Shown here in pieces: positions 1-8,164 of a stretch of 33,862 nt of DNA. A program made the translations under genes and the position numbers. Below the pieces are notes generated by a model, which saw only the letters and a list, made by a program, of their open reading frames with translations, was not told the origin of the DNA and made no database searches. The DNA is from an uncultured Akkermansia sp. (GTDB lineage Bacteria; Verrucomicrobiota; Verrucomicrobiia; Verrucomicrobiales; Akkermansiaceae). Numbering within the stretch: position 1 is the stretch's first letter; every line of letters starts with the position of its first letter. Where the stretch lies: the NCBI GenBank assembly GCA_900548895.1, contig URLZ01000027.1, positions 1-33,862 on the forward strand, given 5' to 3'.

Positions 1-118
1 CCCGCATGATTACTGCATCCTTTTTCCCTCTGCTCAAACTTTGGGACAGATGTGGGTCTTTGGCGTTCGGGAGCATTTCTCCCTTGTCGAGGGCGGGGAA
101 AGGTGTTAAGCTCGCCTC

Positions 119-1183
119 ATGATCCGTGCCGACCTCCTCGCGCGCTGCAGCAACACGGCAGCCGCCTCGGGCTTTGAAGCGCCCATCCGCCGTCTCATCC
201 GCAGCGAGCTCGCCTCCTGCTGCGAGAGTATCACCCGCATGCCCTCGGGCAACATCGTCTGCCGCAGCGGCCAGGGCGGGCCGACGGTGGCGCTGCTGGC
301 CCACATGGATGAGGTGGGCTTCATGGTGCAGGGTATCACGCCGGACGGCTACCTGCTCTTCGTGCCGCTCGGCGGCTGGTGGAACCACACCCTGCCCGCG
401 CAGCGCGTCGTCGTGCACAGCGCTGACGGCCGCTCGATTCCCGGCCAGATCGGCACGAAGCCTCCCCACCTGCTGCCCGAGTCGCAGCGCCGCGAGGTGA
501 TGCCGACGGAGGCGCTCTGCATCGATGTGGGCGCTTCCTCGGCGGAGGAGGTGCAGGCGCTGGGCATCCGCATCGGCTGCTCGGTCACGCCCGATGTCAC
601 GCTCCAGCCGCTCGCCGTGCCGCATCGCTGGATGGGCAAGGCTTTTGACAACCGCGCGGGTGTCTACTGCATGATTGAGGCGATGCGCCGCCTCGCCGCG
701 GATGCTCTGCCGCTGGCGCTGCTGGGTGTGGGGACGGTGCAGGAGGAGGTGGGGACGCGCGGGGCCCGCGCGCTCGATCCGCGGCCGGATCTGGCGATTG
801 TTCTCGAGGGGCCTCCGGCGGATGACGGCTTCGGCCAGAGCACGCTCTGCCGCCAGGGGGTGCTGGGGAAAGGGGTGCAGCTGCGCCTCTTCGACCCGAC
901 GAACATCACGCCGCCGGCGCTGGCGCAACTGGCGCTGCGCGTGGCGGAGGAGCAGCACATTCCCTGCCAGCCGAGCGTGCGCCGCACGGGCGGCACGGAT
1001 GCGGCGGCAAGCTACCCGAACTGGCAGGGGGCGCCGGCGATTGTGCTCGGTGTGCCGACGCGCTACATCCACTCGCACAACGGCATTCTCGATGAGCGCG
1101 ATCTCGCGGCCTGCGTCGATCTCACCTGCGCGCTGGTGCGCGCCATCGCCGCGCGCGGCCTCTCCGAGCTCATCGAGGACTGA
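119..1183 (+). CDS. M42 family metallopeptidase (glutamyl aminopeptidase/deblocking aminopeptidase type)
   Basis: A 354-residue cytoplasmic protein with the full di-metal aminopeptidase set of the M42 family: the AHMDEVGF motif gives His62 and Asp64, GKAFDNR gives bridging Asp177, QEEVGTRG gives Glu209 (general base) and Glu210, LEGPP gives an acidic ligand at Glu230, and YIHSHNG gives the C-terminal His (about 318-320). Such enzymes are oligomeric, typically tetrahedral, and trim N-terminal residues from short peptides. Length is normal for the family. The ATG is preceded by a weak promoter-like pair (TTGTCG, 17 bp, TAAGCT) whose -10 ends 6 nt before the start, so a leaderless message is possible, but the match is poor. 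No signal peptide is seen. The family is clear; the substrate (M42 glutamyl/leucyl aminopeptidase versus endoglucanase-annotated relatives) is not decided by sequence. Confidence 0.93.
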   Translation: MIRADLLARCSNTAAASGFEAPIRRLIRSELASCCESITRMPSGNIVCRSGQGGPTVALLAHMDEVGFMVQGITPDGYLLFVPLGGWWNHTLPAQRVVVHSADGRSIPGQIGTKPPHLLPESQRREVMPTEALCIDVGASSAEEVQALGIRIGCSVTPDVTLQPLAVPHRWMGKAFDNRAGVYCMIEAMRRLAADALPLALLGVGTVQEEVGTRGARALDPRPDLAIVLEGPPADDGFGQSTLCRQGVLGKGVQLRLFDPTNITPPALAQLALRVAEEQHIPCQPSVRRTGGTDAAASYPNWQGAPAIVLGVPTRYIHSHNGILDERDLAACVDLTCALVRAIAARGLSELIED

Positions 1184-1467
1184 GGGGCGGGCCGGGCCGA
1201 GGCGCCGGCGGCGGAGTGAGCGGGACCTTCCCCAACTCCCCGGACGCTCCACGAGCCTCTGCAGGCCCTCTGAGGCCCCTCAGAACTCACAGATGGGCTC
1301 CTCAAGGCTTCCCCGGCCCACATACCGCCCAAACGGCACTACAGGCCCGCTTGCGCCCGATTCAGGGCCTTTCTGTGCATGCGTCGCGGCCTGAGCCTAT
1401 GTTTTTCCCCGCCGAGGGCCTCTTTCTCCGCATGCCGCTTCTTCCGGCAAGGGGGAGGGGTGGGGCC
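1184..1467. other. Intergenic stretch without a recognised gene
   Basis: These 284 bases separate the peptidase from the convergently oriented islet. I see no promoter pair, no hairpin with a T-run and no coding frame with convincing composition. It is C-rich on the + strand with several CCTC/GAGG words. The drop towards AT-richer sequence begins close to the end of this stretch, so it may hold the left boundary of the islet, but no direct repeat or integrase remnant is visible. Confidence 0.5.
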
Positions 1468-2214
1468 TCAACCTTGCGCCCGGCATGAGACACCCAGATT
1501 TCCCAGCAATTCCCGAATATCGTCGTCCAACTGCCGGAAATCCTCAAGTTGTTTCAATCGCTTGTAGTCGAACTCGTCTTGAGTCTTGTCAATACGCTGG
1601 CGTTTATTGCCCGGCCAGAGCTGAGCCAAAAGACGTTTCGGGTTATTTCTCTCCTCGGCTTTATCATTACCCTTCATCTGTCCCATACGAGACTGGGTCA
1701 GGTTCGGATCAGCCAGATAGATCAACCATGCCTCTGTGCGCGGCATGGGAACGACGGGGCGGCACCTGTCCCAGCATCCAGCCTTATGGATTCCCTTTTT
1801 TATGCTGTCATAAACCAGTTTCCGCCTTTCAGCACCTTGTCTATCCGCTCTGTTGGTAAAATCCACATCAGAGTGAAAAAATCCCAGACATCCCTCCCGA
1901 ACTTCACTTGCAAAGGCGCAAGCCATATCGCGCGGCTCCTCTCGGTCTTTGAAAGGTCCGGACCTCATGCCCCTGCCGATGGCTCGACTCGGATCTTTCT
2001 TTCGACGTCTCGCTACATATTTGCTGTGCAGGGACACCGATATATCCGGAAAGGAGAGTTCCTCAGCAGCGACTTCCTGCAAAGTCCTCAACAGCACCAC
2101 TTGCAAGGGGCCGTCGGGGTCTCCTTCGGAGCCAAAATCCGTCGTCCCTTCACCGCAGAGAAAGAGCTTGATTTCGCGCACCGACGAGCTGCTCTTATTG
2201 CTGATTTTCCGCAT
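1468..2214 (-). CDS. TOPRIM-like (DUF4276/RloB-like) protein of a two-gene ATPase-effector module
   Basis: A 248-residue protein whose acidic motifs follow the order seen in DUF4276/RloB/OLD-type TOPRIM proteins: LFLCGEGTTDFG near the N-terminus (Glu22, Asp26), FFHSDVDFT (Asp116, Asp118), then MPRTEAWLI (Glu161). That Glu ... DxD ... PxxExW pattern is typical of small TOPRIM-fold partners encoded beside AAA ATPases, where the fold is thought to cleave nucleic acid. The C-terminal third (KRQRIDKTQDEFDYKRLKQLEDF) is charged and probably helical. Its start overlaps the end of the upstream ATPase gene by 20 nt, so the two are almost certainly co-expressed. GC content is visibly lower than the neighbours (sample 60-nt lines hold 27-31 G+C). 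A nuclease role is inferred; fold and family need a profile search. Confidence 0.75.
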   Translation of the reverse strand: MRKISNKSSSSVREIKLFLCGEGTTDFGSEGDPDGPLQVVLLRTLQEVAAEELSFPDISVSLHSKYVARRRKKDPSRAIGRGMRSGPFKDREEPRDMACAFASEVREGCLGFFHSDVDFTNRADRQGAERRKLVYDSIKKGIHKAGCWDRCRPVVPMPRTEAWLIYLADPNLTQSRMGQMKGNDKAEERNNPKRLLAQLWPGNKRQRIDKTQDEFDYKRLKQLEDFRQLDDDIRELLGNLGVSCRAQG

Positions 2215-3388
2215 ATGCGCAGGCCTCCTTGCTGAGATTGTTCAGATCGCATTGCAACATGACTTCTCCCGGGTATAGGGTATCGAGCATTTTCCTCGTG
2301 GTCGGCAAGTCAAAGAAAGGCACGCAGCGACTCATCCCCGCTTCGTCTTTGAAGAGCAGTTTGACGGCCTGATGTGCCTGCTCATCGTTCAGGTAACTCA
2401 GCAAGATGGGGCTGTGCGTCGTTACGATGGTCTGGCAGCCGGCGTCATAGGCCAAATAATGGAGCAAGGGCTCCATAACTTCTGGGTTTAATCCGTCCTC
2501 CAGCTCGTCGATGAGCAGCGTGCCGCCTCGACAGCGCATCGTTGAAACGATGATGGCTATCAGACGAAGAAGACCATCGCTGATGTGGGTTGCCTCAGTC
2601 TCTAAGCGGCTGATCCCGTCGGCAAACTTTTCATTGATCGAGAAACGCACGGAACCTCCGCGCTGCTTCTTGACGTCGAAGCTTTCATAGACGGGATGAA
2701 AGCGCCTCATCACGACAGCCAGCTTTTCTGCCTCAGATTCAGATAAGTCGAGCAGAGCATGCCCCAGCAGTTCACCGCCCGTGCCCACGCCGGCTTCCGA
2801 GCGACGACGCACGTGCGCGCGCATCTGTTGAGGAGAGAGCAGATCCAGAGAGTAGCAATTTGATGCCAGCTTTCTGAAGCCTTGGATTTTTTCCGACTCA
2901 AAAATCGAGAAAAAAGATCCTTCATAATGGAAGGATAAGGGACTAATGGCCGGTTTAGCATCTATAAAATCAGTATCTTTAACAACATAGAACTCACCCT
3001 TCTTGGCATACTCATACCGCCAAGCACCGTGATTGAGCTTTTCGGTTTCGCAGCGCCCTTCACCGACAGAGAACGCCCCCGACCATTGATAGGGCAGATG
3101 ATCACCCGGCTCTTCATACACGGCCTCAAACTCTATCAAGGGCATGCTGCGACTGCGCGGACCGGATTTGACGCGACACGCCAGATCCTTCGCTTCCCAT
3201 CCACGCTTGTCGAGCCAGGACCTATAGCCACCAAAACGGGGAAGTGCACTCACAAAATCGATGGCCTGAAGAAAAGTCGATTTGCCCGAGCTGTTCAGAC
3301 CGATCATGAGATTTAGCCCCGGATTTAACGTTACGGGCTTCTTCATCATGAGCGACTTGAAGTGATTGATGCGAAATTGGGTGATCAT
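2195..3388 (-). CDS. AAA family (SMC/OLD/AAA_21-like) ATPase of the two-gene module
   Basis: A 397-residue ABC/SMC-type ATPase that begins with the characteristic ITQFRINHFKSL strand. It has Walker A GLNSSGKST (residues about 30-38), a short signature-like ISDGLLRL (about 269), Walker B TLLIDELEDGLNPE (about 290-303) with catalytic Glu, and the switch histidine in TTHSPILLSYL (about 325). No long coiled coil separates the halves, as in AAA_21/AAA_15 rather than true SMC proteins. I chose the ATG at 3388 because family members start just before this strand and AGGG lies 9 nt upstream; an in-frame ATG at 3412 would add eight residues. The gene is first in the islet and overlaps the TOPRIM-like gene. 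Related pairs (OLD/Gabija-, PARIS- and Rlo-type) act in phage defence; defence is inferred here from architecture. Confidence 0.88.
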   Translation of the reverse strand: MITQFRINHFKSLMMKKPVTLNPGLNLMIGLNSSGKSTFLQAIDFVSALPRFGGYRSWLDKRGWEAKDLACRVKSGPRSRSMPLIEFEAVYEEPGDHLPYQWSGAFSVGEGRCETEKLNHGAWRYEYAKKGEFYVVKDTDFIDAKPAISPLSFHYEGSFFSIFESEKIQGFRKLASNCYSLDLLSPQQMRAHVRRRSEAGVGTGGELLGHALLDLSESEAEKLAVVMRRFHPVYESFDVKKQRGGSVRFSINEKFADGISRLETEATHISDGLLRLIAIIVSTMRCRGGTLLIDELEDGLNPEVMEPLLHYLAYDAGCQTIVTTHSPILLSYLNDEQAHQAVKLLFKDEAGMSRCVPFFDLPTTRKMLDTLYPGEVMLQCDLNNLSKEACAYAENQQ

Positions 3389-3468
3389 GACCGTGTGCCC
3401 TAAATCATGCATGAAGCATCGGAAAAGTCAAGATCAAACAAGAGCTGACCGCCTCCTGAACAAACCGC

Positions 3469-3501
3469 AGCGCCCTCGCCGGTTCATCCGGCGGGGGCGC
3501 T
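3469..3501 (-). terminator. Hairpin downstream of transketolase, probable terminator
   Basis: A 14-position inverted repeat (AGCGCC... at 3469-3482 against 3488-3501) with one mismatch and a 5-nt loop lies between the end of the transketolase gene and the start of the ATPase gene. On the minus strand it is followed by GCGGTTTGTT, a weak T-run. It would insulate the islet from transketolase transcription. Confidence 0.55.
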
Positions 3502-3593
3502 GGCTTGCCGGCGGGCTCAGCCGCGCGGCGGGGAGGTCTCGGCGCTGGGGAGCTCGTGAGAGGACCCCAGCAGAGAAGCCTCGGAGGGAAAAA

Positions 3594-5606
3594 TCAGCCG
3601 AGGGACTTGACGGTGTTGATGATGTTCTCGACGTTCATACCGAGGTCGTGGAGCACCTGGGCACCGGGGGCGGAGAAGCCGAAGGTGTCGATGCCGATGA
3701 TCGCGCCCTGCGGGCCGACGTAGCGGTACCAGAGGTCCGTTTTGCCGGCCTCGATGGCCACGCGGCGCGTGCAGGCGCTCGGCAGCACCTCCTCGCGGTA
3801 TTCCGCCGGCTGGCGGTTGAAGCGCCACATCGAGGGCATGGAGACGACGCGCACGTCGTCGCCGAGCTGCTTGGCCGCCTCGAGCGCGAGGTAGACTTCG
3901 GAGCCCGTGGCGATGATGATGGTGCCCGGCTGGGCCGTCGCCTCGCGGCGCGCGATGTAGGCGCCCCTGAGGGTGCCCTGACGGCGGGTTTCGGCCGTGA
4001 GGTCGGGCTGGGAGGCCGTGAGGCTCGGGACGTCCTGACGCGTGAGGATGAGGGCGGTCGGGCCCTTGGTGCGCTGCAGCGCGCACATCCAGGCGCCGGC
4101 GGTTTCCTCCTCATCGGCGGGGCGCACGACGTCGAGGTTCGGCATGACGCGCAGGCCGGAGATGGTCTCGACGGGCTGGTGCGTGGGGCCGTCCTCACCC
4201 ACGGCGACGGAGTCGTGCGTGAGCACGTAGGTGACGGGAAGCTGCGCGAGGGCGGCCACGCGGATGGCGGCGCGCATGTAGTCGACAAAGACGCAGAAGG
4301 TGCCGGCCGTCGGGCGGAAGAGGCCGTCGTAGGCGATTCCGTTGCAGATGGCGGCCATGGCGTGCTCGCGGATGCCGAACCAGAAGTTGCAGCCGGCGTA
4401 GTCCTCGGCGCTGAAGTCGCCGCCCTTGCTCAGGTAATTCTTGTTAGAGGAGAAGAGGTCGGCGCTCGTCGAGAGCAGGGCCGGGCAGTGGGCGGCCACG
4501 GCGTTCTCGGCCTTGGCGGCGGAGACGCGCGTCGCGGCCTTGGTGCCCTCGGGGAAGGTCGGGATCATGGCGCCGGAGACTTCGGGGGCCAGGCCCTCGG
4601 CCTCGAGGGCGATGCCGGCGTCGAGCTCGGCGGCCTTCTCGGGGTAGGCGGCGCGCCAAGCTTCGTAGTCGGCCTTCCACTCGGCGTAGGTGGCCTCGCG
4701 GCGGCGCTTGAGGTCCTGCATGTAGGCGCGCACGTCGTCGGAGACGTAGTAGCGCTGGTCGGTCGGCAGGCCCCAGTTGGCGTGGGCTTCCTCCCAGAGT
4801 TTGGCGCCGCCTTCGCCGTGGCCCTTGGTGGTGCCTTCAAAGCCGGGCACGCCCTTGGCGATGACGGTTCGGGCGATGATGAGCTTCGGGCGGCCATTGC
4901 GCTCGAGGCGGCAGACGTTGAGGGTGTCCTCCACCTGCTGCATGTCGTTGCCGTCGATGGTGAAGGCGTCCCAGCCCTGCGCGCGGAAGCAGGCGGCGAC
5001 GTCGTCCACCTGAGTCATCTCCACCGGGGCGTCGAGGGTGATGCCGTTGGCGTCATAGATGAGCACGAGGTTGTCGAGCTTGAGGGTGCCGGCGATGGCG
5101 GCGGCCTCGCGGCTGATGCCCTCCTGAATGCAGCCGTCACCGGCGAGGCAGTAGATGGTCTGGTTGAAGATTTCGTGCTCGGGGGTGTTGAAGCGGGCGG
5201 CGGCGTGCTTGGCCGAGATGGCGAAGCCGACGGCGTTGGCGATGCCCTGGCCGAGCGGGCCCGTGGTGCATTCGACGCCCGGGCAGCAGTTGTACTCGGG
5301 GTGGCCGGGGGTGCGCGAGCCCTTGCTGCGGAAGGCGCGGATGTCGCTCATGCGCACGTCAAAGCCGCTCAGATGCAGCCAGGCGTAGAGGAACATGGAT
5401 CCGTGGCCGCCGGAGAGGATGAAGCGATCGCGGTTGAGCCAGCGCGGCTCGCTCGGGTTGATGTTGAGCAGCTCGCCGTAGAGCACTGCCCCGATTTCCG
5501 CACAGCCCAGAGGCAGCCCCATATGGCCGGAGGCCTTGTCATAGATCGCGTCGATGGCAAGTCCTCTGGCCTGGTTGGCCGCCTTCAGAAGAATATCCGT
5601 GTTCAT
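3594..5606 (-). CDS. tkt: Transketolase
   Basis: A 670-residue thiamine-diphosphate enzyme of the non-oxidative pentose phosphate pathway, transferring two-carbon ketol units between sugar phosphates in the cytoplasm. Motifs in order: KASGHMGLPLG near the N-terminus, LSGGHGSMFLYAWLHLSG, the TPP/Mg motif starting GDGCIQEGISREA and ending at the DAN of LVLIYDAN, GHGEGG, the central pyrimidine-domain run FGIREHAMAAICNG, and LTHDSVAVGEDGPTHQPVE, a transketolase hallmark. The C-terminal domain ends near ENIINTVKSLG. The ATG at 5606 is preferred over an in-frame start 42 nt upstream because a strong promoter (TTTACA, 16 bp, TATAAT) lies between them and ends 9 nt before this ATG. Monocistronic: a hairpin follows it and the sugar porter terminator lies upstream. 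The + strand is G-rich here, so the coding strand is C-rich. Confidence 0.97.
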   Translation of the reverse strand: MNTDILLKAANQARGLAIDAIYDKASGHMGLPLGCAEIGAVLYGELLNINPSEPRWLNRDRFILSGGHGSMFLYAWLHLSGFDVRMSDIRAFRSKGSRTPGHPEYNCCPGVECTTGPLGQGIANAVGFAISAKHAAARFNTPEHEIFNQTIYCLAGDGCIQEGISREAAAIAGTLKLDNLVLIYDANGITLDAPVEMTQVDDVAACFRAQGWDAFTIDGNDMQQVEDTLNVCRLERNGRPKLIIARTVIAKGVPGFEGTTKGHGEGGAKLWEEAHANWGLPTDQRYYVSDDVRAYMQDLKRRREATYAEWKADYEAWRAAYPEKAAELDAGIALEAEGLAPEVSGAMIPTFPEGTKAATRVSAAKAENAVAAHCPALLSTSADLFSSNKNYLSKGGDFSAEDYAGCNFWFGIREHAMAAICNGIAYDGLFRPTAGTFCVFVDYMRAAIRVAALAQLPVTYVLTHDSVAVGEDGPTHQPVETISGLRVMPNLDVVRPADEEETAGAWMCALQRTKGPTALILTRQDVPSLTASQPDLTAETRRQGTLRGAYIARREATAQPGTIIIATGSEVYLALEAAKQLGDDVRVVSMPSMWRFNRQPAEYREEVLPSACTRRVAIEAGKTDLWYRYVGPQGAIIGIDTFGFSAPGAQVLHDLGMNVENIINTVKSLG

Positions 5607-5615
5607 GCGCGGGTT

Positions 5616-5643
5616 ATTATACAAAAACACGGGGTTTTGTAAA
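5616..5643 (-). promoter_or_regulatory. Promoter of tkt, near-leaderless
   Basis: On the minus strand TTTACA (5638-5643) and TATAAT (5616-5621) are separated by 16 bp. Only 9 nt separate the -10 from the ATG at 5606, predicting a transcript start 1-4 nt before the codon. Confidence 0.8.
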
Positions 5644-5707
5644 GCCAAAACAAGAAGGAGCTGCTGCGGGCGGGCGCGCTCTTCGCGAGCTCTCGAACGC
5701 TTTCATG

Positions 5708-5760
5708 CTCTTTCGGGAGCTTCCAGACTCTTTCGGACGCTTCCGGACTGTTTCGCGCCG
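5708..5760. repeat. Short tandem repeat, 20-bp unit, 2.5 copies
   Basis: Units begin CTCTTTCGGGAGC at 5708, CTCTTTCGGACGC at 5728 and CTGTTTCGCGCC at 5748. The first two units are 20 bp with a few substitutions and the third is partial. The array lies upstream of the tkt promoter, between it and the sugar porter terminator. Confidence 0.6.
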
Positions 5761-5818
5761 CGATTCGGGAAAATCGGCGCTGCAGGAGGGGGGCGCGCGG
5801 GTGCCGCTTGCCGCAGAC

Positions 5819-5853
5819 AAAAAGCCGGCACCCGTTGGCTGCGGGTGCCGGCT
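5819..5853 (-). terminator. Rho-independent terminator of the sugar porter gene
   Basis: A perfect 12-bp inverted repeat (5823-5834 with 5842-5853; AGCCGGCACCCG/CGGGTGCCGGCT) with a 7-nt loop, followed on the minus strand by TTTTTGT. It lies about 50 nt past the stop codon of the sugar porter. Confidence 0.85.
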
Positions 5854-5903
5854 GGTGACGTCCGGGCGGCGGGAGGGCTGCCGGGCGGCGGAGGGGGGCG
5901 GGA

Positions 5904-7988
5904 TCAGGCCTTGGCCTCGCCTTCCTCCTCCTTGCGGCCGGGCATCTTGCCGGTGGTGAAGTACTGCTCGATTTCCTCCAGCGTGCGGCCCTTGGTTTCG
6001 GGCAGGAAGAAGGCGGCGGTGATGAAGTAGATGACGGTGAAGCCGGCCAGCGTGAAGAAGACGCTGGAGTAGCCGCAGGCACCGACCCAGGGCAGGAAGA
6101 CGCCGGCGATCGTCGTGGAGACGCCCTGGTTGATGAGCAGGGCGATGGCCATGCCGTTGGCGCGGATGCGGTTGGGCATGAGCTCGGAGAGGGCGAGCCA
6201 CACGCAGACGCCCGGGCCGGCGGCGTAGAAGGCGATGAAGACGATGAAGAAGCCGGTGACGGCCCAGCCGGTGGCGGCGCCGGGCTTCATGCCGATTTCA
6301 GCGCGCACGATGCTGAGTTCCTTGAGGGTGCCAGGCTCTTCCGGGGTACTCCAGAAGCAGAGCTTGTCGAGGAAGGTGGGCTTGCCCACGAAGCCGGCGT
6401 CGATGATGGCGCGGTCGGCGTTTTTCTCGAGGCGCTGGAGGTCTTTGATGATGTCGTCCTTGGCTTCATCGCTCACGCCGTCGCGCAGGGAGGTGCTGCC
6501 GCTGCGGATCTTGTCGGAGAGGCGGGCGGTGGCTTCCTTCTTTTTGTCGAGGTGTGCGAGGAAGTCGCTGCGGGCGGCTTCGACGTTGACGGGGCTCATG
6601 GCGCTGTCGGTGTAGGCGTCAGCGGCGTTGGCGAGCGAGCTGTTGACGCTCTGCGTGGCGGCGGCGCGGTCGAAGTGCTCGGCGACGACTTGGTTGCTGT
6701 CCGAGCCCTGGCGGTAGGTGACGATGAGCTGCATGCCGGGGGTGACGGATTCACCCTGCATGAAGGCGTCGTTCCAGCCTTCGGCCTTGTTGTCGCGCGC
6801 CCACTTGACGGCGTCCTCGGTGGAGAGCTTCAGGGCGGCTTTGTCCTGCACGAGGCTCTGGGCGTAGGAGGTGACGTCGATGCGCTTGTTCTCCAGCAGG
6901 CTGAACATGAGGCCGACGCCGACGAGGCCGACGATGATGCCGAGCGTGCCGACCATGAGCAGGAACTTGCGGCCCTTCTTGTCGACGAGGGAGACGGCGA
7001 CGATGGTCATGAGCATGTTGACCACCTTGATGGCGAGGTCAGCGTAGTTGGCTTGCTCGCCCTGCAGGCCGGCCTGCTGGAAGACTTTGACGGAGTAGTT
7101 GAGCACCGAGTTGATGCCGGTGGCCTGGGTGCAGGCGAGGATGACGACGGCGAGGATGAAGGGGATGACGTATTTGCGCTGGAGCAGGGAGTCGCCCTTG
7201 GCGGCTTCCTTGACGGCGGCTTTGCTCTCTTCTTCAGCCTTGTCGGCGGCGATCATTTCGTCGAGAATTTCCTTGGCTGCGACGTCGCCGTTGTTGGCGG
7301 CGAGGGAGCTGAGGGCTTCGTCGCGGCGGCCGCGGCGGTAGAGCCAGCGGGGTGATTCGCGCAGGCGGAAGGCGCCGAGGAAGAGGATGATGCCGGGGAG
7401 AGAGGAGCACCAGAAGATGGTCTTCCAAGCGTGCTCTTTGGAGGCCATGTCGATGGTGACGTCATCGGCGGCGCCGACGAATTCGGTGGTCAGCAGGCCG
7501 ATGAGGGCGGCGAAGACGAGGCCGATGGTCAGCAGGAACTGGAACATGCCCGTGCCCTTGCCGCGCGAGTTGGCGTCAAGGCATTCGGCGAGGTACATCG
7601 GGACGACGACGCCGACGAGGCCGGCTGAGGCGCCCTGGAGGATTCGCCCGGCCATGAGGGCCTCAAAGGTGGTCGAGGTGCAGATGACGGGGATGCTCAG
7701 GGTGAAGAGGAAGGCGGAGATGATGATGACCTTCTTGCGCCCGAGCCATTCGGCGAGCATGCCCGCGAAGAGCGAGGAGAGCACGGAGCCGAGCAGCACG
7801 GCAGCCACAACAATGGAGAGTTGCTGGGGGGTGTAGTCGGAGGTGGCTTCGATGTAGGGGAGGGCGGCGGCGATGATGCCGACGTCCACACCGTAGAGAA
7901 GCCCGCCGAGACCGGCCATGACCATGAGGTACATGGCGTATCGTTTCACCGAGCCGGAGAGCTCGGGTTTGGTAGTGTCTGGACTCAT
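5904..7988 (-). CDS. MFS sugar porter with a ~200-residue periplasmic insert
   Basis: A 694-residue major facilitator of the sugar porter family, a proton-coupled or facilitative monosaccharide carrier in the inner membrane. Family motifs: GGLLYGVDVGIIAAALP in TM1 (about 28-45), GMLAEWLGRKK after TM2, AGRILQGASAGLVGVVVPMYLAE (113-135), RESPRWLYRRGR after TM6, and PETKGRTLEEIE at the C-terminus (663-674). Standard members have about 450-500 residues. The excess is a hydrophilic block at about 366-572 between TM9 and TM10, which topology places in the periplasm. It is rich in charged and Ser/Ala residues and has a helical stretch KDDIIKDLQRLEKNADRA. The start at 7988 sits 10 nt behind a TATAAT. 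The same frame stays open far upstream through the next gene, but that part is antisense-like, Arg/Pro-rich junk. Confidence 0.93.
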   Translation of the reverse strand: MSPDTTKPELSGSVKRYAMYLMVMAGLGGLLYGVDVGIIAAALPYIEATSDYTPQQLSIVVAAVLLGSVLSSLFAGMLAEWLGRKKVIIISAFLFTLSIPVICTSTTFEALMAGRILQGASAGLVGVVVPMYLAECLDANSRGKGTGMFQFLLTIGLVFAALIGLLTTEFVGAADDVTIDMASKEHAWKTIFWCSSLPGIILFLGAFRLRESPRWLYRRGRRDEALSSLAANNGDVAAKEILDEMIAADKAEEESKAAVKEAAKGDSLLQRKYVIPFILAVVILACTQATGINSVLNYSVKVFQQAGLQGEQANYADLAIKVVNMLMTIVAVSLVDKKGRKFLLMVGTLGIIVGLVGVGLMFSLLENKRIDVTSYAQSLVQDKAALKLSTEDAVKWARDNKAEGWNDAFMQGESVTPGMQLIVTYRQGSDSNQVVAEHFDRAAATQSVNSSLANAADAYTDSAMSPVNVEAARSDFLAHLDKKKEATARLSDKIRSGSTSLRDGVSDEAKDDIIKDLQRLEKNADRAIIDAGFVGKPTFLDKLCFWSTPEEPGTLKELSIVRAEIGMKPGAATGWAVTGFFIVFIAFYAAGPGVCVWLALSELMPNRIRANGMAIALLINQGVSTTIAGVFLPWVGACGYSSVFFTLAGFTVIYFITAAFFLPETKGRTLEEIEQYFTTGKMPGRKEEEGEAKA

Positions 7989-7998
7989 AGTTGGGGTG

Positions 7999-8026
7999 AT
8001 TATAGCATGCGCCGCTTTCAGTTCAA
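7999..8026 (-). promoter_or_regulatory. Promoter of the sugar porter, near-leaderless
   Basis: Minus strand: TTGAAC (8021-8026), 16 bp, TATAAT (7999-8004) preceded by TGC as an extended -10. Ten nucleotides separate the -10 from the ATG. Confidence 0.75.
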
Positions 8027-8164
8027 TCTCAAAATCAGCCGCGGGGGGGTGGCCGGGTGTTTTTTTGTGCTGCCGGCGGTTCGGGAGGCGGGCATCGGGC
8101 CTCTGGCGGACGGGGGACGGGGCGGGGCGGGGTCTGAGCGGCGGATGCGGGCGCTCAGGGGCGC

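Noticed and set aside
3366..5642. A 758-codon plus-strand open frame opposite transketolase
   Set aside because: Gly/Val/Ala/Asp-rich antisense of a clear transketolase; a by-product of GC-rich codon use.
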